Numbered from the stretch's first letter, positions 1 through 7,054 are shown. The stretch: DNA of 16,746 bases from Litorivicinus sp. (GCA_018402605.1 JAGYIK010000017.1:1-16746), one strand, 5' to 3'. Notes: generated by a model not told the origin, from the letters alone. Numbers and translations: made by a program.

Positions 1-740
1 CGTGTTGCGAGTGGACGGGTGTGCGTTTGTCGACGCTACTCGCTGAAGTGGGGGTTAAACCCGAGGGTAAATGGGTGCTTGCCGAAGGTGCGGATGCCTC
101 TGGCATGACCCGTTCGATCCCGATCGAGAAAGCGCTAGACGATACCATTATCGTTTGGGGTCAAAATGGCGAAGCGTTGCGTCCCGAGCAGGGATACCCA
201 CTGCGGGTGCTCACTCCAGGCTGGGAAGGCAACATGTCCGTGAAATGGTTGCGTCGCCTGGAAATTGGTGACCAGCCTTGGCATCACCGCGAAGAGACAT
301 CGAAGTACACCGATCTCATGCCGGATGGGCGTGCGCGACGTTTCACGTTCGAACAAGAATGTAATTCGGTGATCACCTCACCATGTCCCGAAAAACCCCT
401 GCGCCACAAGGGCTTCCTGGAAATTCGGGGTTTTGCGTGGTCGGGCAGAGGAAAAATCAAAGCGGTCGATATTTCACTGGACGGTGGAGTCAACTGGCGT
501 CGAGCAGAATTAGATGGCTTGGTGTTGTCAAAAGCGCTGACACAATTCCGATTCCAGACGCAATGGAACGGAGAACCTTGGTTGCTGCAATCACGGGCGA
601 TTGATGAAACTGGGTATGTACAGCCAACTCTCAAGCAGCTGCGAGATGAGCGCGGTGGTTGGTCGATTTATCATAAGAATTCGATCCACACATGGAACGT
701 GACGGAAAGCGGAGAAGTCTTCAATGTCCAAATCACTTAA
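1..740 (+). CDS. soxC: SoxC, sulfane dehydrogenase molybdopterin subunit (partial, 5' end outside window)
   Basis: This is the C-terminal ~245 residues of the molybdenum subunit of Sox sulfane dehydrogenase SoxCD, a periplasmic enzyme that oxidises the sulfane sulfur bound to SoxY. The reading frame is open from base 3 (CCEWTGVRLSTLL), so the gene begins before the window; the GTG at 21 lies inside the gene and is not its start. Visible family features are the stretch GWEGNMSVKWLRRLEIGDQP, then HHREETSKYTDLMPDG, then the Ig-like Mo-co dimerisation domain with KGFLEIRGFAWSG and DISLDGGVNWRRAEL. The molybdenum-ligating cysteine region is upstream of the window and cannot be checked. The 3' end overlaps soxD by 17 bases, indicating translational coupling. 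SoxC is distinguished from bacterial SorA-type sulfite dehydrogenases mainly by the neighbouring soxD and soxYZ. No internal damage is seen. Confidence 0.93.
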   Translation, partial: CCEWTGVRLSTLLAEVGVKPEGKWVLAEGADASGMTRSIPIEKALDDTIIVWGQNGEALRPEQGYPLRVLTPGWEGNMSVKWLRRLEIGDQPWHHREETSKYTDLMPDGRARRFTFEQECNSVITSPCPEKPLRHKGFLEIRGFAWSGRGKIKAVDISLDGGVNWRRAELDGLVLSKALTQFRFQTQWNGEPWLLQSRAIDETGYVQPTLKQLRDERGGWSIYHKNSIHTWNVTESGEVFNVQIT

Positions 741-1686
741 TTCGGCTTTAGCCGCTGTTTTACTGGTCTGCGCCGGTGGCGTTCAAGCGGGTGTATTGGG
801 CCTCGGCTCCACCGCCACCCCAGAGATGATCGCTGGATGGGACATTGATATCCGACCTGACGGTCAGGGTTTGCCGGATGGTGAAGGTTCAGTGGCGGAC
901 GGTGAAGCGATCTATGAGGCGCAGTGCGCCAGCTGTCATGGCTCGTTCGGTGAGGGCGTAGGTCGTTGGCCGGTCCTCTCTGGCGGTTTTGGAACCCTTG
1001 ACACACTGGATCCGAAGAAAACAGTGGGGTCCTATTGGCCCTATGCATCCACACTTTGGGACTATATTCACCGCGCAATGCCGTATGCGGCCCCGCAGTC
1101 GTTGACGGATGATGAGGTGTACTCTGTTGCGGCCTATGTGTTGTATCTGAATGACATTGTTGATGACGATTTCATTTCCAACCGAGAAACGTTTTCGAAA
1201 GTGAAAATGCCAAATGAAGCGAATTTCTATGTCGATAATCGGCCTGATGTGCAAAACACGCGATGCATGGAGAATTGTGCGGATCCAAGACAATTTGAGA
1301 TCGTGACAACGATCAATGGTGTGACACCAACGGGGCATTTCAAAGAGGATTCTGGAGTCGCTGCAAATCACTACGGTGGTGCGACCCCGATCGCCACTGC
1401 GAAAGCAACTGAGGTCGCACTGTCGGATGCTGCAACCAACGGCAAATCGGTGTATGACAAAGCATGTATGGCATGTCACACCATGGGAATAGCCGGTGCA
1501 CCGAAGACAGGCGATGTGGCCGACTGGTCAACGCGCATTGCGCAGGGCATGGATGTGCTTCACAGTAATGCAATCAATGGCTATCAAGGCGAAAAGGGTG
1601 TCATGCCTGCGAAGGGCGGAAACATGTCGTTGTCCGATGATGAGGTCCGTGATGCAGTGCTGTATATGGTCGAGTCGAGTCAGTAA
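724..1686 (+). CDS. soxD: SoxD, diheme cytochrome c subunit of sulfane dehydrogenase
   Basis: Electron-accepting partner of SoxC in the periplasm. The 320-residue protein starts with a Sec signal peptide (residues 1-22, hydrophobic ALAAVLLVCAGG, cleavage near VQA). It carries two class I c-type heme sites: CASCH at residues 68-72 with a probable axial Met in RAMPYAAPQSLTDDEV (M119), and CMACH at 248-252 with a probable axial Met in GVMPAKGGN (M294). Between the two domains lies NTRCMENCADP, a linker motif I associate with SoxD proteins. The ATG at 724 overlaps the end of soxC in another frame, typical of soxCD pairs. The frame is intact through to TAA at 1684-1686, and length is compatible with a two-domain SoxD. 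The next gene, soxY, begins 142 bases later. Confidence 0.95.
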   Translation: MSKSLNSALAAVLLVCAGGVQAGVLGLGSTATPEMIAGWDIDIRPDGQGLPDGEGSVADGEAIYEAQCASCHGSFGEGVGRWPVLSGGFGTLDTLDPKKTVGSYWPYASTLWDYIHRAMPYAAPQSLTDDEVYSVAAYVLYLNDIVDDDFISNRETFSKVKMPNEANFYVDNRPDVQNTRCMENCADPRQFEIVTTINGVTPTGHFKEDSGVAANHYGGATPIATAKATEVALSDAATNGKSVYDKACMACHTMGIAGAPKTGDVADWSTRIAQGMDVLHSNAINGYQGEKGVMPAKGGNMSLSDDEVRDAVLYMVESSQ

Positions 1687-1828
1687 GCCTGTGGCGCCGA
1701 TTGCATCGGTCTTGGGCCCGCCCTTGGCTTTTGGCAAATTGCGCCGCGCACGTTAGGCTAGGTCTAGTGCGTGTTGGGTCATTTTTAACATCATCAATGT
1801 ATAACAGAGAGCAGAGAGGAGAGTTGCG

Positions 1829-2281
1829 ATGGATCGTCGGAGTGTACTGAAGGCGGTATAGGTTTGATGGGAGCAGCAGCGGCCGGTTTACGGTACGCCA
1901 CGATTGGCATGGGCTGCATATTCCGAGCACGCTTTTAAAGCACGTGCCGCACAGGATGCGCTAGAAAACTTGTATGGTGCAAATGCCACCACGCCGAGTG
2001 ATCAAGTCAAGCTGATCGTGCCTCCTATCGCGGAGAATGGCGCTCGGGTTGATGTTGAGGTTGAAACAGATCTTAAAGCAGACTCAATCGCGATTTTGAT
2101 CGAGAAAAATCCAGCGCCTCTGGCGGTCAGTGTGGATTTGCCAGAGGGGACTCAGGCGAAATTTAAAACACGCTGCCGGATGGGTGAAACTACCAATGTG
2201 ACCGCGGTTGTTCAGTCTGGAGGCAAGCTCTACACGGCGACCAAGGAAGTCAAGGTCACTATTGGCGGCTGTGGCGGTTAA
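1829..2281 (+). CDS. soxY: SoxY, sulfur-carrying subunit; signal-peptide region frameshifted
   Basis: SoxY carries the sulfur substrate on a C-terminal swinging-arm cysteine; the protein here ends in GGCGG, the diagnostic arm. The mature domain is open from about 1895 (TPRLAWAAYSEHAFKARAAQ) to the stop at 2281. The natural start is most likely ATG 1829, preceded by AGGAG and opening as MDRRSVLKAV, a twin-arginine (Tat) leader. In that frame a TAG follows at 1859. The hydrophobic core GLMGAAAAGL is encoded in a different frame (1861-1893), and the original frame returns at 1895. The two shifts cancel, and 1829-2281 is 453 bases, a multiple of three. As written, only a TTG at 1904 could start the uninterrupted frame, which would give a protein without an export signal. 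I read this as a sequence error or a recent lesion in an otherwise normal soxY. It lies 14 bases upstream of soxZ. Confidence 0.9.
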
Positions 2282-2295
2282 GAGGAGAAATAACG

Positions 2296-2598
2296 ATGTC
2301 AATGCGAATCAGAGCAAAAGAGCAAAATGGTCTGGTGACGGTGCAATCATTAATCCGGCACCCAATGGAAACCGGGCTGCGCAAGGATAAGGATGGCAAC
2401 ACGATTCCTGAGCATTGGATTCAGGAAGTCGTCGTCGAGTCAGCGGGCAAGCAGGTATTTGCTGCAGCCCTCAACACTTCGGTGTCGAAAGACCCCTTTC
2501 TGTCATTCGCTTTTGCGGGCAAGAAGGGTGATACGTTAAAAATGTCATGGAAGGACAGTGCTGGCGAGACGGACTCGACAGAAGTGACTGTCTCTTAG
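2296..2598 (+). CDS. soxZ: SoxZ, sulfur-carrier complex partner of SoxY
   Basis: 100-residue SoxZ, the usual size for the family. It has no signal peptide, as expected: it is exported to the periplasm as a heterodimer with Tat-bearing SoxY. Recognisable family segments are RIRAKEQNGLVTVQSLIRHP, METGLRKDKDGNTIPEHWIQ and the C-terminal Ig-like strand region (DPFLSFAFAGKKGDTLKMSW). The start ATG 2296 is preceded by a strong AGAGGAG ribosome-binding site about 7 bases upstream, located directly after the soxY stop, so soxY and soxZ are co-translated neighbours. The frame is clean. Two hairpins follow, the second with a T run, so soxCDYZ probably ends here. Confidence 0.95.
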   Translation: MSMRIRAKEQNGLVTVQSLIRHPMETGLRKDKDGNTIPEHWIQEVVVESAGKQVFAAALNTSVSKDPFLSFAFAGKKGDTLKMSWKDSAGETDSTEVTVS

Positions 2599-2612
2599 TT
2601 GAGTCTCTAAAT

Positions 2613-2635
2613 CGGATGCTCTGTGAGAGCATCCG
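2613..2635 (+). repeat. Perfect 10-bp hairpin directly after soxZ
   Basis: CGGATGCTCT (2613-2622), a 3-base loop GTG, and AGAGCATCCG (2626-2635) form a perfect stem 14 bases after the soxZ stop. No T run follows immediately, so this is not by itself a canonical intrinsic terminator. It may protect the 3' end of the mRNA or pause polymerase ahead of the terminator at 2645. Confidence 0.75.
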
Positions 2636-2644
2636 TGACCGATG

Positions 2645-2688
2645 AACTTCCACCGCTCTTGAACACAACGGGTGGTGGAAGTTTTTTT
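2645..2688 (+). terminator. Rho-independent terminator of the soxCDYZ unit
   Basis: AACTTCCACC (2645-2654) pairs with GGTGGAAGTT (2674-2683), and the right arm runs into seven T residues (2682-2688). The loop is about 19 bases, on the long side. Position and T run fit the end of the + strand sox transcript. Confidence 0.8.
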
Positions 2689-2703
2689 GTGTGAAGAGGA
2701 AAA

Positions 2704-2735
2704 GCCGACCTCCGTACGTCAGCTTTGGTCGGCTG
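2704..2735 (-). terminator. Probable terminator of soxB (minus strand)
   Basis: AGCCGACC (2704-2711) pairs with GGTCGGCT (2728-2735). Read on the minus strand, the stem is followed by TTTTCCTCTT, a modest U tract. It sits 31 bases past the soxB stop and faces the soxZ terminator, so the two convergent units are insulated from each other. Confidence 0.65.
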
Positions 2736-2765
2736 TGTTCCGCAAATTCACTTCAATCGATGCTG

Positions 2766-4676
2766 TCAAGCCAATGTCCCCGGGTAATCTGCGATGCCCG
2801 GATTATCAGAGACGCCCACCACTGTTGGGTGGTTGATTTTCTCGACTCTGAGGACTTCGTTTGCATCCTTCGTGGCCAGAATATAGTCACGAATGATGTC
2901 CCAGATTAATCTGCCCTCTGGTGTCCGATTGACAGTGGCCCAACCGGCCACGCGATAGGTCCTATTCGGGTCAATGGGGTCACCATTGTCCAGTCGTGGC
3001 TCGGAAATCCGCTGGCCGAGTGGTTTTAACGGCGCAATGGTGTAATCCATGCCCCCAATGCGCACCATGTCACCGCCAGACTGCAAATAGGGATCAGGAT
3101 CAAATAGGTTGTCGGCGACCGACTCGAGCGTATCGATGAGTTGTTGACCGGTCATCTCGCTGACATACGTTTCTGAGTAAGTTGTTGCGACTTGTGACAT
3201 CACGTCATCCATCGTAATCCAGTCCCCTTCGAGAATACTGGGCCCCCATCGAACGCCCGCTGACATCGCGATATCGGCGTCATATTCCCAGCGTAGCGCG
3301 TTACAGATCACTTGGTCCCAAGTTCCCATGAAGTTCCCACGCCGGTACAACGTTTGGTCGGCTTTGGCTAATTTTTCCGACAGAATCTCGTCGAACGTTT
3401 TGCCAACCCAGGTTGGATTGTAGAAAAATTCGGTGCGTCGGCTTTGTACGATGGTCTCGTCATAGATGGTTTGACGCATTTGTGCGATGAAGGCATCCAT
3501 TTCAGGGTCCGCCGGCAACCAATTTGTGATGACAGGGAACATTTTATAGTCCATCTGAGTCAGCTGGCCGCCCTCGATCGAGAAGTCCATACAACCCACG
3601 AACTTACTATTAGAGCCTGCGTTGGTCACCCAGCAGTCATAGCCCGCTGGATTTTTGACTTTCACCGGAACTGGAATGCCATCGTGCGTGTGACCGCCGA
3701 ACACGGCATTGAGGCCGGGCACGCGCTCAGCCATTTTGATGTCGACATCCATGCCATTGTGGGACAGTAAGACGACAGCATCCGGTTGCTCATTGCCCCG
3801 AATTTCCTCAACCAGGTCGGCCATGTCGTCTTCACGGAGGCCAAAAGACCAGTCAGGGAAAAATTCCGGTGGATTGGCGTTTGCGGTCCGCGGAAATGCC
3901 TGCCCAACCACAGCAATGCGCGCGCCATTGATTTCTTTGATCACGTAGGGCTGGAATGCGTGACCTGAGTCTTCGTCATACAGGCCACGACCATCAAATT
4001 GTTCAACCAATGCAGGGTACTCATCACTGAATAATGAGTCCTCGAGTACGCGGACATTTTGCCCAATAAAGTCGCCTTTGAATAACGCAACATTGGAGAG
4101 CACTTGCGCCTCTGGATAGGTGAATTCCCAGTGTCCAACCATCACATCGATGCCTAAAATATTTGATGCTTCGACCATGTCAACACCGCGCGTCCACAGC
4201 GAGGTTGCGGATCCTTGCCATAGATCTCCACCGTCAATTGTCAGCGTATTCTGAACTCCGCCTGCTTGCTCCCGTAGCCGATCAAGTAGGGTTTTGAGGT
4301 GCGAGAAGCCACCGGTTGGGCCAAATTGTCGAGCCGCTTGGAGGAAGTTGAGATAGGTATACGCATAGGCTTCGGCACTGTCCTCGCTGAGACCGGCTTC
4401 TGCCAATAGTTGTCGCCCAACAGTATGCGGTGGACGCCCATAGGCATCACCCACGCCCAAATTGACATTGGGCTCACGGAAATAGACTGGGAGGAGCTGG
4501 CCGTGGACGTCGGTCAGATGCAGTATCCTTGCATCACCGGTCATGGGTTTATCATAAAAGCCCTCGGGAGCTCTGGGGCTTGCGAGCGTCCGAGCGTTGA
4601 GCATTCCCGGAAATGAGCCAGCGGCCGCTGCGGCCGCCATGATTTTCATAAATTGACGTCGGTTGATTGTATGCAT
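2766..4676 (-). CDS. soxB: SoxB, S-sulfosulfanyl-L-cysteine sulfohydrolase (thiosulfohydrolase)
   Basis: SoxB hydrolyses the terminal sulfonate from SoxY-bound thiosulfate intermediates in the periplasm. It belongs to the metallophosphoesterase / 5'-nucleotidase superfamily and uses a dinuclear metal site. Residues 1-29 are a Tat leader (RRQFMK with the twin arginine at 6-7, then an alanine-rich core). Metal-site motifs run in order: LTDVHGQ (D56, H58), GGDLWQGS (D151), GHWEFTY (181-187, the SoxB version of the nucleotidase GNHE box), LLSHNG (H306, N307) and GGHTHDG (H329, H331). The C-terminal nucleotidase domain follows (NRTYRVAGWATVNRTPEGR). At 636 residues it is complete and at the long end for SoxB. 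The start ATG at 4676 has AAGGA five bases upstream. It is transcribed convergently to soxCDYZ and divergently from the HupE/UreJ-like gene, with only 72 bases between those two starts. Confidence 0.96.
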   Translation of the reverse strand: MHTINRRQFMKIMAAAAAAGSFPGMLNARTLASPRAPEGFYDKPMTGDARILHLTDVHGQLLPVYFREPNVNLGVGDAYGRPPHTVGRQLLAEAGLSEDSAEAYAYTYLNFLQAARQFGPTGGFSHLKTLLDRLREQAGGVQNTLTIDGGDLWQGSATSLWTRGVDMVEASNILGIDVMVGHWEFTYPEAQVLSNVALFKGDFIGQNVRVLEDSLFSDEYPALVEQFDGRGLYDEDSGHAFQPYVIKEINGARIAVVGQAFPRTANANPPEFFPDWSFGLREDDMADLVEEIRGNEQPDAVVLLSHNGMDVDIKMAERVPGLNAVFGGHTHDGIPVPVKVKNPAGYDCWVTNAGSNSKFVGCMDFSIEGGQLTQMDYKMFPVITNWLPADPEMDAFIAQMRQTIYDETIVQSRRTEFFYNPTWVGKTFDEILSEKLAKADQTLYRRGNFMGTWDQVICNALRWEYDADIAMSAGVRWGPSILEGDWITMDDVMSQVATTYSETYVSEMTGQQLIDTLESVADNLFDPDPYLQSGGDMVRIGGMDYTIAPLKPLGQRISEPRLDNGDPIDPNRTYRVAGWATVNRTPEGRLIWDIIRDYILATKDANEVLRVEKINHPTVVGVSDNPGIADYPGTLA

Positions 4677-4748
4677 GCCAGTCCTTGCAGTTCATTGGAC
4701 TCTGAAAGTTAGCGCAGGAATGCGGTATGGTTGGAGGATATTGTCCAG
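4677..4748. promoter_or_regulatory. Divergent promoter region, soxB / HupE-like gene
   Basis: This 72-base spacer separates two divergent start codons, so both promoters must lie in it or extend into the genes. It contains the soxB ribosome-binding site (AAGGA on the minus strand) and the GGAGG at 4733-4737 that serves the plus-strand gene. I see no convincing -35/-10 pair. The shared spacer suggests the two genes may be co-regulated. Confidence 0.5.
4733..4737 (+). promoter_or_regulatory. Ribosome-binding site that places the HupE-like start at TTG 4749
   Basis: GGAGG lies inside the longest open frame, so the TTG at 4731 cannot be the start it serves. The next in-frame start codon is TTG 4749, 11 bases downstream. 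That start gives a normal positively charged leader (MNSSLKRLKT) ahead of the hydrophobic core. Confidence 0.5.
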
Positions 4749-5927
4749 TTGAATTCCAGTCTAAAGCGATTGAAAACACTCTTTCAGAAGATCACGTTAT
4801 TCTTAACGGTTATAAGCTTAGGTGTACCAGTTTCAGCCGATGTTGTGAAGCCTGCTTTGGTGGAAATCAGCGTCTACACCGATGAGCGGGTCGAAATTGA
4901 AATTCGCACCAGCCTCGAAGCGCTGCTGACTGGAATCAACGGGCGGTTCCGGAATACCACCGAGTCGCCCAATGCAGAGGCCTATGATCGGTTACGCGCA
5001 TTGTCTCCTGAGGCGCTCTCTCTTGAGTTTGAAGGCTTTCATCGGCAGCTTCTGGATGGAGTCTGGTTGCGAGGCGATGGGAAACCGGTCGCACTTGAGA
5101 TTTCGCAAATCGACGTCGGCCCAACAGGGTACACCCAGGTGCCCAGACCCTCAGTGATTCGGCTTGCCGGCAGACTCCCACGCAGCGTGCAAGCGATCCA
5201 GTGGTATTACCCATTACGCTTCAGCGATCAAGCGGTTCGTGTTCGGCAAATCGATTTGCAAAATGAAAAGTGGCACTGGTCGAGCCACCAGTGGATACGT
5301 GAGGATCGCCCGTCGACGCCTTTTGCGCTCAATGCTGTCTTCACGCAACCCAGTTTTCTTGATGTGGCCTCGACATACACCGACGCCGGGTTTGCTCACA
5401 TCATTCCGCGGGGCCTCGATCATATTTTATTCATCATCGGACTCTTTCTGATGACGATGCGTTTGCAACCGTTGTGCTGGCAGGTCACCATGTTCACGCT
5501 CGCACATTCGATCACACTGTCTCTCGGTGTTTTTGGTTGGGTGAATTTGCCGCCACAGATTGTCGAGCCATTGATCGCCTTGTCGATTGCCTATGTGGCA
5601 ATCGAAAACCTATTTTTCCGCAACATGACGCGGATCCGATTGCCCCTCGTCTTCGTATTTGGGTTGCTTCATGGCCTTGGTTTTGCCAGCACACTGGTGG
5701 AGTTTGGGTTGCCTCGGGATACCTATGTGTGGGCTTTAATCTGGTTCAATGTAGGCGTTGAGGTTGGGCAAATTGCGATCTCACTATTTCTATATTTCGC
5801 CATCACCGTCTGGTTTTCTGATCCCAACCGCTACCGGATATGGGTTGTGATACCCGGATCGATTGCGGTTTCGGCGGTTGGAGCCAGTTGGTTTGTTGAG
5901 CGGCTGCAGTTTTTTAGCGGCTCGTGA
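4749..5927 (+). CDS. HupE/UreJ-family integral membrane protein with periplasmic N-domain
   Basis: From the TTG at 4749 this is a 392-residue protein: a Sec signal peptide (1-30, ending PVSA), a ~185-residue extracytoplasmic domain rich in beta-type sequence, then about six membrane segments (roughly 215-385). The membrane part has the signatures I recognise from HupE/UreJ_2 proteins: HIIPRGLDHILFIIGLFL, FTLAHSITLSLG, SIAYVAIENLF, FGLLHGLGFAS and FNVGVEVGQI, with conserved His and acidic residues inside membrane segments. Relatives of HupE/UreJ are proposed nickel or cobalt permeases, but the larger periplasmic-domain subgroup has no established substrate. The link with sulfur oxidation is only by position: it is divergent from soxB and followed by a convergent SoxW-like gene. 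No hydrogenase or urease genes are present. Its 3' end overlaps the opposing gene by 14 bases. Confidence 0.8.
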   Translation: MNSSLKRLKTLFQKITLFLTVISLGVPVSADVVKPALVEISVYTDERVEIEIRTSLEALLTGINGRFRNTTESPNAEAYDRLRALSPEALSLEFEGFHRQLLDGVWLRGDGKPVALEISQIDVGPTGYTQVPRPSVIRLAGRLPRSVQAIQWYYPLRFSDQAVRVRQIDLQNEKWHWSSHQWIREDRPSTPFALNAVFTQPSFLDVASTYTDAGFAHIIPRGLDHILFIIGLFLMTMRLQPLCWQVTMFTLAHSITLSLGVFGWVNLPPQIVEPLIALSIAYVAIENLFFRNMTRIRLPLVFVFGLLHGLGFASTLVEFGLPRDTYVWALIWFNVGVEVGQIAISLFLYFAITVWFSDPNRYRIWVVIPGSIAVSAVGASWFVERLQFFSGS

Positions 5928-6411
5928 CGGGTGTCAGGATTGCGGTAATTGTTTGCTCGATGGCATAGGCATAGAAGTCGATCGCATCGGGAACGCCATA
6001 CCGAGGCGGACTCAATTCTTCGCCTGACGCGCTGAGAAAGAGAAGTGTTGGGGTGCCGAACGCCTGATAGCGCCTCGCAAAATCGACGGATGTAATTGGC
6101 TCGCCGTTGAAGTCGATGATGGTTGGATTGACGCCGATATCGACTTCTGAAAAGCGAACGCGCCCGGCGAACTGGCCAGATGCTCTCAGGGGTTGAAGAA
6201 TTTCACGCTCCAGACGTTCACAAAAGCTGCAACCCGGCTGGGTCACCATCACAACCCAAGGTTGGTCATTTTGAGTTCCGAAATTTGCCAGTTGCCCTGA
6301 GCTTGCTCCCGCGGAAGTAGCCAAGACACACAGCATCAGGATCACCAGCCAACACTGAGACAACATGCTCCCGCGCGCGGCCGCGATGGTTGGTCTGGAT
6401 GGTCGTGACAT
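5914..6411 (-). CDS. Periplasmic thioredoxin-fold protein, SoxW-like
   Basis: 165-residue thioredoxin-fold protein with an N-terminal signal or anchor (hydrophobic CWLVILMLCVLATSAGA). It has a redox motif QPGCSFCERLE with cysteines at residues 61 and 64, and the cis-proline loop AFGTPTLLFL (P121). This is the architecture of SoxW and related periplasmic thioredoxins, which in sox clusters are thought to reduce the SoxY arm or other Sox disulfides; the assignment here rests on fold plus neighbourhood. The frame stays open back to 6612. I chose ATG 6411 because AGGA lies five bases upstream and the leader then has normal length. ATG 6459 (GGAG upstream) is an alternative giving a longer cytoplasmic tail. 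The C-terminus overlaps the convergent HupE-like gene by 14 bases. Confidence 0.75.
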   Translation of the reverse strand: MSRPSRPTIAAARGSMLSQCWLVILMLCVLATSAGASSGQLANFGTQNDQPWVVMVTQPGCSFCERLEREILQPLRASGQFAGRVRFSEVDIGVNPTIIDFNGEPITSVDFARRYQAFGTPTLLFLSASGEELSPPRYGVPDAIDFYAYAIEQTITAILTPVTSR

Positions 6412-6416
6412 CCAGA

Positions 6417-6420
6417 TCCT
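6417..6420 (-). promoter_or_regulatory. Ribosome-binding site favouring ATG 6411 of the SoxW-like gene
   Basis: On the minus strand AGGA is followed by TCTGG and then ATG 6411. A second candidate, GGAG before ATG 6459, would add 16 residues to the leader, so the start is not settled. Confidence 0.45.
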
Positions 6421-6625
6421 GTGGCGCGCTGTGCTTTGCTTCTTCGCACTGTGTGTCATGCCGACTCCAACTGATCGTATGTTGTGAGTTTGGCGTTGTT
6501 GGTGCGTGCTGGCAATGAGTTGTGATCTGGTGGGACGGATCGATGCGAGGCCGCCTCGATGAAGCCCAATGTGAATCTCGTATGGCACCACTTCGCGGTC
6601 TGAGCATTTCATTGTAAGATGCGGC

Positions 6626-6660
6626 TGCGCGTCACGAATGCTTTTGTTTGCGCGTCACGA
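6626..6660 (+). repeat. 12-bp direct repeat upstream of cytochrome c
   Basis: TGCGCGTCACGA occurs exactly at 6626-6637 and again at 6649-6660. The start-to-start distance is 23 bases, close to two DNA helical turns, which would put both copies on nearly the same face of the DNA. The location in a divergent promoter region makes a tandem operator plausible; no regulator can be assigned. Confidence 0.7.
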
Positions 6661-6726
6661 GATTTTTAGGGGCCGCCCGAAGCGGCGTCGCCATACAACC
6701 GAATCAACTAAAATGAGGAATTGAAG

Positions 6727-7035
6727 ATGAAAAAATATATCGTGTTTGCAATGGCGACGTTGCTGAGTTCGGGTGCGGTCGCTGCCGGAAACGCTGATGC
6801 GGGCAAAACCAAAGTTGCAGTCTGCGCGAGTTGTCATGGGGCCAATGGAAAAGCGCTGGTACCCACGTATCCAAGTTTGGCCGGTCAAAATGCGGCCTAC
6901 CTTGAGGGCACGCTGAAGGCCTATCGGTCTCAGGAGCGTAAGGGCTACCAGGCGGCTATTATGTACGGTATGGCCGCTTCGCTGTCTGACCAAGATATTG
7001 CGGATATTGCAGCATTTTACGCAAGCCAGAAGTAA
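6727..7035 (+). CDS. Small periplasmic class I cytochrome c (c553/c4-type, monoheme)
   Basis: 102-residue protein with a Sec signal peptide (MKKYIVFAMATLLSSGAVAA, residues 1-20) and one heme site, CASCHG (C33, C36, H37). It continues with PSLAGQNAAYLEGTLKAYRS and ends GMAASLSDQDIADIAAFYAS, in which M82 is the likely axial ligand. This pattern matches single-domain c553-like or half-c4 cytochromes, soluble electron shuttles to terminal oxidases. Next to sox genes it is a reasonable acceptor for SoxCD or SoxXA electrons, but this is inference. The start is ATG 6727, with AGGA six bases upstream; the TTG at 6721 sits directly against that site. A GC hairpin lies 19 bases past the stop. Confidence 0.9.
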   Translation: MKKYIVFAMATLLSSGAVAAGNADAGKTKVAVCASCHGANGKALVPTYPSLAGQNAAYLEGTLKAYRSQERKGYQAAIMYGMAASLSDQDIADIAAFYASQK

Positions 7036-7054
7036 GGCTGCTCTGCGAGAAAAC

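Larger units (their letters stand above)
6412..6726. promoter_or_regulatory. Divergent intergenic region, SoxW-like gene / cytochrome c
   Basis: About 315 bases between divergent starts. It holds two exact copies of a 12-base repeat (6626-6637 and 6649-6660), a small GC hairpin (GCCGC 6672-6676 with GCGGC 6682-6686) in the probable cytochrome leader, and the AGGA for ATG 6727. The part nearest the thioredoxin gene is open in its frame up to 6612 but shows no recognisable protein features. I see no clear -35/-10 boxes. Confidence 0.5.

Noticed and set aside
889..1479. 196-codon open frame on the minus strand inside soxD
   Set aside because: Fully antisense to a well-supported diheme cytochrome with clear heme motifs; its translation shows no domain, signal peptide or sensible composition.
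1774..1805. TTGGGT and TATAAC as a possible soxY promoter
   Set aside because: The spacing is 20 bases, too long for a standard sigma-70 promoter, and the -35 match is poor.
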